Shown: positions 9,616-20,235 of the stretch, piece by piece
Numbering within the stretch: position 1 is the stretch's first letter
How the letters are laid out: each line of letters begins with the position of its first letter
Position numbers and translations under genes: made by a program
The notes under the pieces: generated by a model
Database searches by the model: none
Told to the model about the DNA's origin: nothing
The model's input: only the letters and a program-made list of their open reading frames with translations
Source of the DNA: Massospora cicadina
Taxonomy: Eukaryota > Entomophthoromycota > Entomophthoromycetes > Entomophthorales > Entomophthoraceae
Direction of reading: 5' to 3'
NCBI GenBank assembly: GCA_022478985.1
Contig: JAKSZP010002702.1
Span: 1-64,000 of the forward strand
DNA length: 64,000 bases

Positions 9616-9662
9616 GGAATCCAGCGGCGTTAGCACTAGCGAGCACAACTAAGCTGGATTTC
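9616..9662. repeat. Short inverted repeat
   Basis: TGAATCCAGC-like arms face each other: GGAATCCAGC at 9616-9625 and GCTGGATTTC at 9653-9662, with a 27-base GC-richer loop in AT-rich surroundings. The arms match at nine of ten positions. It could be a foldback of a small non-autonomous element or chance. Confidence 0.4.
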
Positions 9663-9663
9663 A

Positions 9664-10380
9664 ACAAAATGAATTGACAAGAGACTCCTTAACTTTGTCC
9701 CTTGTATAAGACTATCCATATGTGGCACCATGCCTTCCTAAACCATATGACTTAAACAAGAGAGGATGTTTTTAATTTTATGGCAGTTAGTCACTCCTCC
9801 ATAGCTGACTCATAGACATACAAAAATTAAGGCGATGCTACCCTTATCAGGTAAAAATTTCCCAAAAAGGCAGGTTTAAAGAAACCAGGGTTACCACCAG
9901 TGATGTCATGAAAGGAAGAATAATTAAATCCAGTGACCTCATATTGTATATCCAGTTGATCAAGTGCATTAGAAATGCCAATAGATCTGCTTTTGTATGA
10001 ACTGTTAAATTTCCATTACCTCTGGAGATAAATTGGGTTATGGACTAACAGAGAGACATTCTTAATTTTAAGCACAATCTTGTTAAATTTTAGGGCCTCA
10101 TAATTAATACTAAAAAATTTTATTTTTAAAAGTGAAGTTTATATTGGTTTGAGATAAAGTTATGGTTTTAATCTATACTTCCTTGACACTCTTGGTAAGA
10201 TCCTCCTTGATCTTATTACATCCTGAATCATCATGCGATTAAACTTTTTGTGTTTGTAGATCAACCTAAACCTGATCACAATAGTTCTCGACTTGAGCCA
10301 AACTTAAAAACATTATTCAACAGCTCATCCCCTTTGATATAATTATTAATACCTTAGAACTCTTTTTTCACATTCAGTAA
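9664..10380. other. AT-rich stretch, no gene recognised
   Basis: No domain, tRNA or long open frame is recognisable. Weak coding-like minus-strand reading may extend here from the coiled-coil relic to the right. Confidence 0.4.
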
Positions 10381-11338
10381 CTTGACAGAAAAAATATTTG
10401 ACATTTTCAAGTGAGGCCTTCAGTTTCAATTCTTTCTCCATTAGAGCAATTTTAATTTCTCAAGGTGAATAAGGTGCCTTGAGTTTCTTGGTGAGACGAT
10501 TCTCAAGCTCCATAGGGCGAGATAAGGCCTGAGCTAATTGCTGTTAAATATTGTGAATTCACTGTTAATCATCTCATTGAGTGGTAGAAGCTTAGAAAAA
10601 AATTTTGTTATGATTTTAAGATTTATGTTTGGTAAATTCTTTTGCAATATTTTCAAGTGAAGAATGGGTCTTGGTGGCGGAATCATCCAACTCATTACAT
10701 AATATCTTCAATTTTAATTTTACATTTTACCTTTTGTGGGCCGACCTGAGTACAATATGCACCATAATAGGAATTTTAGAAATGGGAAAGGAGGATAAAA
10801 CCTGTTTACCTCCATGCAAGGCATATGATAGGCCAGGAACTCCATGGACCACCTTGCTATTCGCTATCTTGGTTCAGGGCATTGGTGCACAACGCCAACA
10901 CGTTCATAATTGTCTTCTACCCAAAGTTCATTTACTGGGATTGAACTTGGGGAAGCAGTGGCAGTGAGTTCATATTCTATCACCGGGATATCCTCCTCTT
11001 TCATTACACAATAACTTAATTGCTTTCTTTCCCAAATTTCACAGCACCAGAATCAATTGTATTAACTTGATAATGAAGCAGAAAAATAAATCTTGGTTCT
11101 CTTTTAATCTAGATTTTACATTTCCAATATGACATGACATAAAGAAATAGATGTTATCATAGATGCGTCTTAAGTCTTCTTGAGTACCTATGTTACGCAA
11201 GAGCTCTTTGTTATGCACTACTAGTAGATATACCATATGAAACATGGTAAGATTGGCAAATTTTATGATGAAAGTTACCAGGTTGGTGAGTTGATTATAG
11301 TTATCCAGGAGAGTTCTAGTTTTGTAGAAGAACATCAT
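10381..11338 (-). pseudogene. Minus-strand coiled-coil protein relic, unknown family
   Basis: Read on the minus strand, a frame starts at 11338 (MMFFYKTRTLLDNYN) and stays open for 99 codons. A second block at about 10870-11005 reads MKEEDIPVIEYELTATA and VNELWVEDNYERVGVVHQ. A third at 10630-10735 reads DDSATKTHSSLENIAKEF, and a fourth at 10381-10545 is a heptad-rich stretch with LSRPMELENRLTKKLKA and IALMEKELKLKASLENVK. Blocks are in different frames with a few stops. The composition (charged, Leu-heptad, acidic linker) recalls a retroelement Gag or a structural host protein, but I cannot assign it. It lies immediately left of Ty3-C on the opposite strand. Confidence 0.4.
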
Positions 11339-11395
11339 ATGATCTTAACCAGAAGAACTCTCTTGTGGGATGCCATGTCCTAGAATTTCAGGATG

Positions 11396-11400
11396 CCATG
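11396..11400 (+). repeat. Ty3-C left target-site copy
   Basis: The five bases before the 5' LTR are CCATG; those after the 3' LTR (17948-17952) are CCGTG. Four of five match, and the difference is an A/G transition. This is consistent with a 5-bp integration duplication that aged with the element. Confidence 0.65.
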
Positions 11401-11961
11401 TGTCATGATTCTGATATGACAGGACAATAATCGTGGGACAGCTAGGGCGGATTGGGAAGAATCCAAAAAACATGTTATAAGTTATGATTAATTGAGTGCC
11501 TCAAGACAAGGCAATATTGGGATATAATGGGTTATTGTTGAATCGCCTCTAAATAAGTGATAAGATGATAAGGCGATGTCAATATTTAACGAATATGAAG
11601 CCAATTGCCTATAATTAGGGTGATAGAGAGTTAGAGAATAAAAAGCCAAAATTGAAGAGAATCGGCGGAATATAATAGCCAAGCTATGAGAGCAGTATCG
11701 TCCAAAGACTCTGTATATAAGCGAGATGGGTGATTGAGAGAAGTAGGTTGTTAATAGTAGAAAGAGAGCAGGACAGCGAAAGGTCGCTGTATTTATTAAA
11801 AAAAATAAAAGAGTCGATTGGGGCAATTGCTCCTATTTTTAGTATTATTTCAAGTGTGTCCAAAGGACTGACGATCCCTACATCTTCTGTCTGTTGCTCT
11901 GTGGGTTTGACCTGTACAAACAATATGGCAGATCCTAATGATACCATCCAATTTTATAACA
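11401..11961 (+). repeat. Ty3-C 5' LTR
   Basis: It begins TGTCATGATTCTGATATGAC and ends TTTTATAACA. It aligns over its whole length with 17386-17947. It carries a TATATAA at 11714-11720 and an AATAAA at 11804-11809, both conserved in the partner LTR, so transcription start and poly(A) signals can be placed. Confidence 0.92.
11714..11809 (+). promoter_or_regulatory. Ty3-C LTR core promoter and poly(A) signal
   Basis: TATATAA at 11714 lies about 90 bases before AATAAA at 11804. The same pair is conserved in the 3' LTR (17699 and 17789). In LTR retrotransposons this spacing would place the transcription start (U3/R border) shortly after the TATA box and the R/U5 border shortly after AATAAA. Assignment is by sequence and position only. 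Confidence 0.55.
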
Positions 11962-11962
11962 G

Positions 11963-11980
11963 TGGTGCTCACTATAGGGG
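11963..11980 (+). promoter_or_regulatory. Ty3-C candidate primer-binding site
   Basis: TGGTGCTCACTATAGGGG starts two bases after the 5' LTR. It begins with TGG, complementary to the CCA end of a tRNA, as expected for a primer-binding site. I cannot say which tRNA would pair without a tRNA set from this genome. Confidence 0.45.
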
Positions 11981-12016
11981 CCCATTGATCAACCACCAAG
12001 TACTAAGAAACTCCAG

Positions 12017-13555
12017 TTGCCAGCCATGTCTTATACAGCCTATGTTACTGGGGAATCTTCACAAAACACTGCACCAGCTGGGTATGAGGAACTTAAACTT
12101 ACCTTAGACGCGGTACTCAAAAAACAGGATGAACTCCTCCAAGAACAAAATGCTGTCATGCACCAGCTTGATAGCACGTTTAGTCAAATACAAATTTTGG
12201 GACAACAAAACAAGGAACTCGCCAACTTATTGGATGATACTATTGAACGGGTTCAGTGTGCAGAGCAAAAATTAACCAGCGCCTCTCAGTCTTCTCACTG
12301 GGATGAATATGAGCATCATGAGGGGGCATCATATGAGGAAGAATATGACGCTGGTCGGAGCTACTACAATCAGGATGGTAGTACTGGATATGACTATGAT
12401 TTGGATTGTCAATTACCTCAAGTGATGGTGGTGCCGCCCATGGCAGAAGGTCACGCTACCCCTGAAGCGGCGGACATCCTAACTTCCACTGGTCCAGCTT
12501 CTCATCAGGAAACTGCTTTCAGATATCAACCCATTCCTCAGTATGGGCCAAAACCCCGTGAATGGGATGAGGAGGTTAATATCAAGAAACTACCTCTGTT
12601 TGATCAAAATGGGAACATTCATGGTTTTTTCAAACAGTTTGAATTTTCAGCGGAAGGTGCATATTATAACTGGAAGGCTAAATTGTTAATATCTGCCTTA
12701 GATGTCAGGAGTGCTAATCAAGTCACCTGTTACCTCCCAAGTAGCTCTGTCACCTATAAGGATTTGAATGATACTGTACTTCATCTGTTTGGGGGTACCT
12801 CAAAGATGTCACAACAGAAAGCAGAATTCTTAACGATCAGATTATGCCAAAATGAGACTCTCATGGAGTTCACTGATTGATTCACAATGGAAGCCCATGC
12901 GCTAATTGGGGCAGGGTACTGAGCAGAAGCCTACATGTGCATCACCATGACCTTCGCGGTGAAGCCATACCAAGAGCTTCACAATGTCATTTCGCCGCTT
13001 CTGGATGATGACATATTTTTGCTCAAGATTGTACAGTTTTTGCGTCGCATATCCCCTAACTTTCCACCGCTGAATATGGAAAAGAAGACTACCATTTCTA
13101 CTGCACCCTCCTATTAAGGAGAATACTCTCGTCTGACTCTGGCTCCATTTAGAAATCCTCAGCCTTTCTATAACTATGCATCTTGTCTTCAGCCAAACTA
13201 TACTCAACATTTCAATCAGTGTCAATGGGCAGGTCACAAAAGCCATAAGCAACCCAGCCACTGATCAGGACCTAGCTACGCTAAATGTCAACAATCATCT
13301 TACCAACCTGGGCCTAGTTACGCCGAATGACCCCAAACCTTCCAATATGGGCCCTCTTATGACAATCAAGGACGTGGCTCTTATGGGATTAACTGCTATG
13401 AATGCAGCCGCACTGGTCATTTGGCAAAATTCTGCATTACTACCAGATGAACTACAAACACCAAGATATATACTAGGGAAAAGATGGAGTGAAGTAGTGA
13501 TGGAACCTCTACCTCCACTATTCCAACCCAAAACATTTCTGAATCAATAGTAGTA
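12017..13555 (+). pseudogene. Ty3-C gag polyprotein, broken
   Basis: The first 287 codons (12017-12880) are open. A likely start is the ATG at 12017 or 12026. Residues about 25-90 form a strong coiled coil (LKKQDELLQEQNAVMHQLD and following heptads), then an acidic, Tyr/Glu-rich stretch at about 95-145, then a capsid-like part (LPLFDQNGNIHGFFKQFEF; LTIRLCQNETLMEFTD). The frame stops at TGA 12878 but resumes. In the same frame a CCHC zinc knuckle, CYECSRTGHLAKFC, is encoded at 13394-13435. Gag would form the particle and bind element RNA through the knuckle. Confidence 0.85.
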
Positions 13556-13904
13556 TATCCTGAAGAAGCCCCTCAGTACAATGACGGAATTTTATATCTG
13601 CAGTCAGTTGGAGGAGTGAATGTAGTGACACGAGATCAAGCCAAGGCAGCGGCAGATGAAGAATCCCCATAACAACCAAAGCTGTATGCTTGCCAAATGC
13701 TCAATAAAGCTTCCTTGGACAATCTTGATTCTGCAGCAGATTCATTAACTCTGAAAGGAGTAAATGTCGCCCTTCTAGTAGATGCCATTGTCAAAGAATA
13801 ACCCAAGTTGGTGGATAATGAGTTTTCTTGAAAAAAGAGATCCCATAAATGTCCACATATTAGACTGTCAATATTCTTCTTATTCTGAGTTACATACTGT
13901 GATA

Positions 13905-14335
13905 TTTTTGTAGCAAAAATAGCTTTTGCGCTACAATAGATACTGGTGCTCCCGTCAACATAGTTTCCACTAAATTGATGGCGAAGTTGACGTTAAAACC
14001 TGATGTGGACCATTGTTTGGGCATATAACTGCTGATGCAGAAAACACCATCTCTGAGGGGACTTACAGTGCGCTACCTCAGCGCTTTGGGTCCATTGTTG
14101 TTGTAGCTCTGGAAATTGTGCTATCAAAATGAAAACTACAACCTGTTAATTGGAACTGCTTTCTTGCACCATTTTGGGGCTGTCTTTAGTATGACTGAGG
14201 AGACCCTCGCCATTCTGGGCCAGCGGATCCTAATTTACTTCACCTCTAGCAGAGTACTGAAGGATCGGTGCATATGAGCCATATCAACCTTGCCTATAGT
14301 GATGGGGTGATGCCAGTTGCTATCACCAACTAAAG
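13905..14335 (+). pseudogene. Ty3-C retropepsin-like protease remnant
   Basis: The active-site loop is intact as ATIDTGAPVNIVSTKLMAKL, with Asp at 13939. Downstream, around 14130-14235, NYNLLIGTAF-like and AVFSMTEETLAILGQRI blocks match the C-terminal half seen in Ty3-A. Frame changes at several points separate the two. It would process Gag-Pol. Confidence 0.8.
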
Positions 14336-14439
14336 CGCAAGAGTTGGCCCCTTCCCCAGCAGATATATGAATATCAAGGGATACCTCATCGAGCTGCAAG
14401 GCCCATATCTAATCCTTCTAGACATCAAGTCTTAATGAA

Positions 14440-14612
14440 CACAGAGTGAGAGGTGGAAGTGCCTATTGGGCTATATGGGGGAAGTCATTGAGCTCTATCA
14501 TCAAATGTGGTTTGAGCCGCATGTGGCTCCAGGGATTATACTTCTGGGACATGGAGAGACTAAGGTTTTGTTAGAAAACCTCCAGAGTGAACCAATGAAA
14601 ATCCTTTAACAC
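14440..14612 (+). pseudogene. Ty3-C dUTPase-like module
   Basis: The block reads EVEVPIGLYG, then after a one-base frame change GEVIELYHQMWFEPHVAPG, then IILLGHGETKVLLENLQ, and ends at a TAA. It aligns residue by residue with the Ty3-A module at 1405-1577 and in layout with dUTPase motifs 2-3. As in Ty3-A the Asp/Tyr of motif 3 are absent. It occupies the same place, between protease and the pre-RT segment. Confidence 0.55.
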
Positions 14613-14633
14613 TAAATAGTAGCATATTAGCAT

Positions 14634-15600
14634 TTGATTCCAATAGAAGAGGTCCTTCAGGTTCATGATTTCAGGTCGTTGGACGAATATGGTCTACCAG
14701 TTGAGGCACTGGCTGGCGTACTAACGGTGTTACCATGGAGTAAATCAATAGGACTATTGGAAGAGCAAAAAGACCAAGCAATAGCTTTATTTCAGAAATA
14801 CAAGGGGATTTTCACTGTTTATGATCACAACTTAGGGTGTGCTCAGGGGGTTTCCATCAAGTAGACACAGATTATCCCCCTATAAGGTCTCAGCTAATCC
14901 ACCGATCAAGGGCAGCAGAATACATTGTTAATAACGAAATTGACAAGTTGCTAGTCCAAGGGATGCTCAAACTGTCCAAAAGCCCATGGGCTTTGCCCGT
15001 TCTGATTGTAAAAAGAAGGATGGCACCAACCGTGTAGTATTAGACTACCAAAAGCTCAACAGTATTACAAAAAAGGACTCATACCCCTTGTAAATAATCA
15101 ATGATGCTTTGGATTGGTTAGGGGAAGCCCATTATTTTTAAGCAATGGACTTGATATCAGGTTACTGGCAAATCGAGTTAACTGAGGTGGAACAGGAAAA
15201 ATGCGCTTTAATCACCTCCAAAGGCCTTTTTTAAACTGATGCGGATGCCTCAAGGGCTGTGAAACACCCCGGCTACATTTCAGCAAGCCATGGACACCAT
15301 TCTTGGTGACTTGAAGCTGTCATGCATCCTTGTATACCTGACAATATTAACGTTTTTTCTCAAACCTTTTCGGAGCATCTCAATCACTTAAAAGCAGTAT
15401 TCTGCTGGCTGGCTGAGGCGAACATTAAAATTAAGCCTCAAAAATGTAACTTCTTCAAAAATCAGCTGGAATACCTGGGGTTCATGGTAGACTCTAAAAG
15501 GCTGAAACCACAGCCAGCTAAGATGGAGGCCATCAGCAAAATGCTACATCTTTTAGTAAATGTGACATACATGAATTTTTGGAAATGGTCAGTTACTACC
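14634..15600 (+). pseudogene. Ty3-C reverse transcriptase remnant
   Basis: A pre-RT segment (14634-14864) is followed by SPWALPVLIVK at about 14980, a basic KKDSYPL block near 15070, SGYWQIELTEVEQEKCALIT at about 15160-15215, and MPQGL at 15245. The active-site box at about 15335-15350 has lost one base and encodes TAC CTG then ACAAT..., so the first Asp is frameshifted and the second reads Asn. The palm C-terminal part (NVFSQTFSEHLNHLKAVF; IKPQKCNFF) continues at 15345-15480. Confidence 0.85.
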
Positions 15601-15609
15601 ACGCTTTAT

Positions 15610-16190
15610 CTTTAGTTTTAGCTGTATTGGGGGGGCACTATTCGAGTTGTTAAAAAAGGACGCTGTCTTCAAATTGACGGATCGTCATCAATATGCGTTC
15701 AATACACTTCATATGGCGTTGACCAGTGCACTGGTGTTATGCTATCCAGATTTGATTGGGTGTTTATCGTTCAGATGAATGCATTCCTTTCTGCTGTTGG
15801 GACAGTACTTTATCAGAAAGATGACGAGGGAGAGGAACATCCTGTAGAGTAAGTAGTCAAAGTCTGAACTTCCATGAGTGTAATTATACTGTGACCAAGT
15901 GGGAGTGCTTAACTGTGATATATGCGTATAAGAAACTAAAAGTGTATCTGCATGGGGTAAAGTTTATGTTGTAACAGATTGTGCATCATTATGCTGGTTG
16001 CAAAACCTCAAAGAACCTGAAGGCCGTTTAGCTCAATGGGCTCTTAAGCTGCAGGCTTAAGCCTTTGAGATCCTTCATCGCCAAGGAGTAAAGCATCAGA
16101 ACGCTAGCTGTTTATATCAATTGCCAACTGTTGCTGTGATGGCGGACCTCAGCGATGTGATGTATGATAAAATGCTCAGCGAAAAATATG
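15610..16190 (+). pseudogene. Ty3-C RNase H remnant
   Basis: Readable pieces are FRMNAFLSAVGTVLYQKDDE near 15770-15830 (first catalytic Asp position reads Asn), the [13 protein letters not shown] helix near 15898-15935, [13 protein letters not shown] near 15976-16012 and HRQGVKHQNASCLYQLP near 16077-16130. Frame changes and stops divide them. Position and order match the Ty3/gypsy RNase H. Confidence 0.75.
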
Positions 16191-16309
16191 ACTATTAACC
16201 ACCCCAAGTGATTAAAGTATTAACTGAGATGCAAACAAATACCTTCCAACGGAATGTGGAACTGTACAAGTGGATCAGCGATTCTTAGGTGAATTTTCTG
16301 TGACCCTCA

Positions 16310-17340
16310 GCATGGCTGAGAGTCATTATGAGCGCCCATAAGGCAGTTGGACAAGGTGGTGTGCATAAGACAATGGAGTTGTTGCGCCCCCAGTACTATT
16401 GGGAAAGTATGAGCTTTGATGTGCTCAAAACTATTTCCTATTGCCATCAGTGCCAAGTGGAGAAGCCATTCTGCCGTAAGTCTTCATACTGTTAGTGAAA
16501 CCACATTTTTCTTGTCACATGGTTTCCCTTAATGTCGTTGATCCCTTGCCAACAGGAACCAACTGGTGTAAGTACATTCTTGTGGCAATCGACCACTTGA
16601 ACCAGTGGGTCAAAGAGAGGGCAATACGAGACTTAGGGGCGGTTATAGTGGCCAAGTTCATGATGGAATAAATTATTCAGCAACATGGATGCCATCAGTT
16701 TATTCTCACTGATAATGGAACCAACTTCACCTCGTACAAGCCCCCAAACTGAATGAGCTTATGGGAATCCATGGGGTTCTGATGACCCCATACAACCCTG
16801 AATCCAATGGAATAATGGAATAGGTGAATGGGACTCTGGTGAACATACTACAGAAATTAGTAACAGATCAACCTTCTGACTGGAGCTCTCTCCTTTCCAC
16901 TGCCATGTTTGCCTATAACATTAGTTACCATTCCTCCATAGGGAAGAGTCCCTCTCAACTACAGTATGACTGACACCTAGCTCTTCTGGCATTACTTTAT
17001 TCATGTGTAGAAGACACCAATGGAATGGAACCCTACCACTATTTGATTGATCTTGCAAACACTCTGATCAAATTGCAAACTGAAGCATATTCCTTCAGCT
17101 TAGCCAAGAATATCAGGAATCAGGCTGCCAATCAGGTATGTCATAGCAGGTTGGCACAGTCCAAGGAAGGTGATATGGTTCTCTTCCATGACCAACATGG
17201 GTTTGGGTGGAAACACAAGCTGGTCAGTATCTGGATTGGTCCGTTCAAAGTTATAGAGAAAACTGGGGTCAACGCATATACCATCAAGGACCTCACAAGT
17301 GGTCAGATCATTAACCAAGTACATGCGAAGTTCCTCTGAC
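16310..17340 (+). pseudogene. Ty3-C integrase with GPY/F module, remnant
   Basis: The zinc region reads SAHKAVGQGG (second His changed to Gln) and CHQCQVEKPF at about 16445. In the core the first acidic position reads Asn (LNVVDPLP, AAT at 16531), the second is intact in LTDNGTNFTS (16711), and Glu in ESNGIME lies at 16818 after a frame change and is followed by TAG. The C-terminal module is the best preserved: 17025-17339 is open and includes LFHDQHGFGWKHKL, IWIGPFKVIEKTGVNAYTI and IINQVHAKFL. No chromodomain follows. Confidence 0.88.
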
Positions 17341-17372
17341 CATACAAACCATAGGAGCCTTATTGTCCAGTC

Positions 17373-17385
17373 AAGGAGGGGGTAA
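17373..17385 (+). promoter_or_regulatory. Ty3-C polypurine tract
   Basis: AAGGAGGGGGTAA directly precedes the TG of the 3' LTR. It would prime plus-strand cDNA synthesis. Confidence 0.8.
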
Positions 17386-17947
17386 TGTTGCGATTCTGAT
17401 ATGACTGGATGATAATTGAGGGACAGCTAGGGCAGATTGGGAAGAATCTGCTGAACATTATATCAGTTATGATTATTTGGGTGCCTCAAGATGAGGAAAA
17501 ATTGGGATATAACAAGTATTATTGGATCACCTCTAAATAAGGCGATGAGGTGAAAATAGATATCAACATTCAACAAATATGAAGTAAATCGTTTACAATT
17601 AGGGCTATAGAGAGTTAGAAAATAACAAGCCAAAATTGAGGAGAATCGGCAGAATAGAATAGCCCAAGCTATGAGAGTGGTATCATCCAAAGCTGCTGTA
17701 TATAAGCGAGATGGGCAATTGAGAGAAGTAGGTTGCTAATAGTAGAAAGAGAGCGAGACAGCAAAAGGTTGCTGTATTTTATTAAAATAAATAAAAGATT
17801 TGATTGGGACATTTGCTCCTAATTTTAGTATATTTTCAAGTGTGTCTGAAGGACTGACGATACCCACATTGTCTGTCTGTTGCTCAGTGGGTTTGACCTG
17901 TATGAACAATATGGAAGATCCTAACAATACCATCCTTTTTTATAACA
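17386..17947 (+). repeat. Ty3-C 3' LTR
   Basis: It starts TGTTGCGATTCTGATATGAC and ends TTTTTATAACA, and aligns across its length with the 5' LTR, with frequent substitutions. TATATAA (17699-17705) and AATAAA (17789-17794) are conserved. CCGTG, the right target copy, follows. Confidence 0.92.
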
Positions 17948-19224
17948 CCGTGTTTAAATTTCTAGTAACTTCAGTGGAATTCTAGGTTATCCAGTGGGAT
18001 TCTGTATGACAATGCAGCCAAATTGTTCGACTTCAATTGTGAGAGCAGGATGACTATTTATTCTGTATTTGTCTTCACCATTCCCAATCTTGAGACCATC
18101 TAATAGCTATAAAGGTTGGTGCATCTTCCACCTCCAATTGTTAATAGTAATAAATTGTGGAGTACAGGACACCCTGTAGTAAGCACTATTTGTTGAAATC
18201 TTGGTAAAGATGCTGCCTGCAGATGCTTAACCTAAGGATTCCAACAATAATGACAGCAAGAAAACTTAAAACTTGGTACTTATCTAAAGATTTGGGACTA
18301 AAAAGTAATCCATAATTTGTACTGGTAATCATATAAGTCGATAGAGCTGATAAGTGATACTATATCTAAAATAAAATTAGGAGTTTAGTTATACCTCTTA
18401 AATCAAAGATAAATCAGTTAAGTTGCCTCAAGATAAAGACTATGGTCACATGGTATTAAATGTGTAAAGAATTTCACCTAAGGTGGCTAGGGTAGAAGTA
18501 CACGTGGAAACAAACAGGATTTACACTTCTGATGTCATGTTGACTTGTTTGTATTACAAAGCTCTGGATTAAACAACATTTTCAGCTTATTGCTATTGGA
18601 CCTATTGATATTTTGCTGATTCACACAATCCAATAAGAAGTTTCACTTTTGTTAACCCTATTTTTACCCAAATTGATATTTAAATTGCATAAATCTGATC
18701 CAGGTTATTGCGTTTTATATTAAGGATCAATAATTTTAATCTTGTGGTTTCTTAACAATCAGTACCCTATAAACTTTTGTTATGTTTTAACTTAGAGATC
18801 TTTAGCAAACCAGATGAACAAGTGATATATCATTTTGTAATGATTTAATTAAAAGAATTAAACTATTTTATATTGTTTTGTTTTGGTATGTTTGACTTGA
18901 TTTTGGCTTTCAAATGGGTTAAAATTTATTTTCATACTTTGATACTCCCTCAAAGCCTATAAAAGGATCATAATTTCCTTAAAGGACATAACTAAATAAG
19001 TTATCATAAAAATTATGTTTGGAGCAAGTTTATCTAGTTCTACATGAAATATTATTAGAATTAATGGAACAAGATGAACCATCAGCGTTGGATTTTTCTT
19101 AAAAGAATGAACATCCATAAGTCCAACAGCCACAATGCACTCTGGAATGCAACAAATTGCTATAAAAATGGATCAACTAAACAACGAGCATAAAGTTTAT
19201 TTAAAACAGAGAAAAAGCGAAAAA

Positions 19225-19259
19225 TAGGCTAGTGCTTCACAAGTGAAGGCACTAGCCTA
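19225..19259. repeat. Near-perfect hairpin
   Basis: TAGGCTAGTGCTTCAC (19225-19240) and GTGAAGGCACTAGCCTA (19243-19259) are inverted complements apart from one bulged base, separated by two A residues. It is flanked by AT-rich DNA. Possible origins are a terminal palindrome of a small DNA transposon or an old excision footprint. Confidence 0.7.
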
Positions 19260-19924
19260 CATAAAGGGACTGGCTTTGTGGGTTTACCATGCTGTTTTTA
19301 GGTGCATACCATTTTCTAAGGCTTCAAGTCCTTTGCAGTTCATGCTAGAAGTAAAATGTCTAATTTAAAAAAAGGTCATGAAGTTGGGGTTGGGAGGTGA
19401 TGGAGCACTCCATATAGCATTATTAATTAACTAGCAATTTTATAGAAAAATTTTAATTGAGACGCGCTCCAATCATGATAGACTGACATTCAATTGGCAA
19501 AGGAAGTGTAAACTCAAAAAAAATCAGTAATATAAAAGTAAAAAAATAATTGAAGTTTGGTGAACTTAAAATTATTTTTCAAAAAATTGAAATAATCTAC
19601 CTGAAAAGTTAAAATAAGAGCTAGGGGTATATGGAAAATCAAAGGGGAAAGGTAGGAAAATAGGAAGTGGTAGGGAAGATCTTACCTGGACTACTTTTTG
19701 CCATTTTGGCGGTCTATTCAAAGATTCACTACACAAGAGACCGATACCATTAACATACAATCAGCTAAAAAAAGTGAAGGTAGGAATGGCTTTTATTAAA
19801 AAGGTAGCAGGCAACACCTGTCTTAAAGCCTTTTGTAGTTACCTAGATCTTTGTTTAGTTTTGATCAATATTTTTTCTTGCTTATGTTTAAATCTTTTTA
19901 AATTTTTTGATGGACTGGGGGCGT

Positions 19925-20235
19925 GAGATTTTGGGCATCAGTGCCATATCATTTGTTAAAAAAGCATCATTGATAATAAATAAATTTGGCACCCCAATGC
20001 TGTCCGCTATGGTCCACCAGCTAAAACAGGCGCTAGACAGAATTTTCCCCAAAGCCTCCTCGCCATCTGATATGGCTTCCTAGGCTGATAACCTAGGGGC
20101 TTTATTAGGATTTTTTTTAATTTATGATAATCCCTTTGTTTGGCCCAATTGCAAATAAAGATGCGTGGCAGCTCCCCCTTTTTGGGCTGGGCACCACTAG
20201 TGCTAAAAAAAGATAGTAAATAAATTTGGGTATCA
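19925..20235 (+). repeat. Pair of short diverged direct repeats
   Basis: A unit of about 60 bases, with TTTGGGC, a GTGC core, an A-run and AATAAATAAATTTGG, occurs at about 19928-19992 and again at about 20176-20232. The DNA between is GC-richer than its surroundings and includes the palindrome CCTAGG-CTGATAA-CCTAGG near 20080-20099. A small non-autonomous element is possible; no target duplication was fixed. Confidence 0.35.

Larger units (their letters stand above)
11401..17947 (+). mobile_element. Ty3-C: structurally complete Ty3/gypsy retrotransposon
   Basis: Two LTRs of 561 and 562 bp, both TG...CA, enclose a candidate primer-binding site, gag, protease, dUTPase-like module, RT, RNase H, integrase, GPY/F module and a polypurine tract, with a 5-bp target duplication at the ends. 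Total length is 6547 bp. The LTRs differ at many sites by eye, so insertion is old. Stops and frameshifts occur throughout, so the copy is dead. It gives the reference structure for this family and supports boundaries of the relatives Ty3-A, B and E. Confidence 0.93.

Noticed and set aside
9616..9662. Inverted repeat as a tRNA or structured RNA gene
   Set aside because: There is no cloverleaf, and no A/B box pattern; it is kept only as a short inverted repeat.
11488..11947. Minus-strand open frames inside the Ty3-C 5' LTR
   Set aside because: They lie within the LTR, are not kept open in the 3' LTR, and have no motif.
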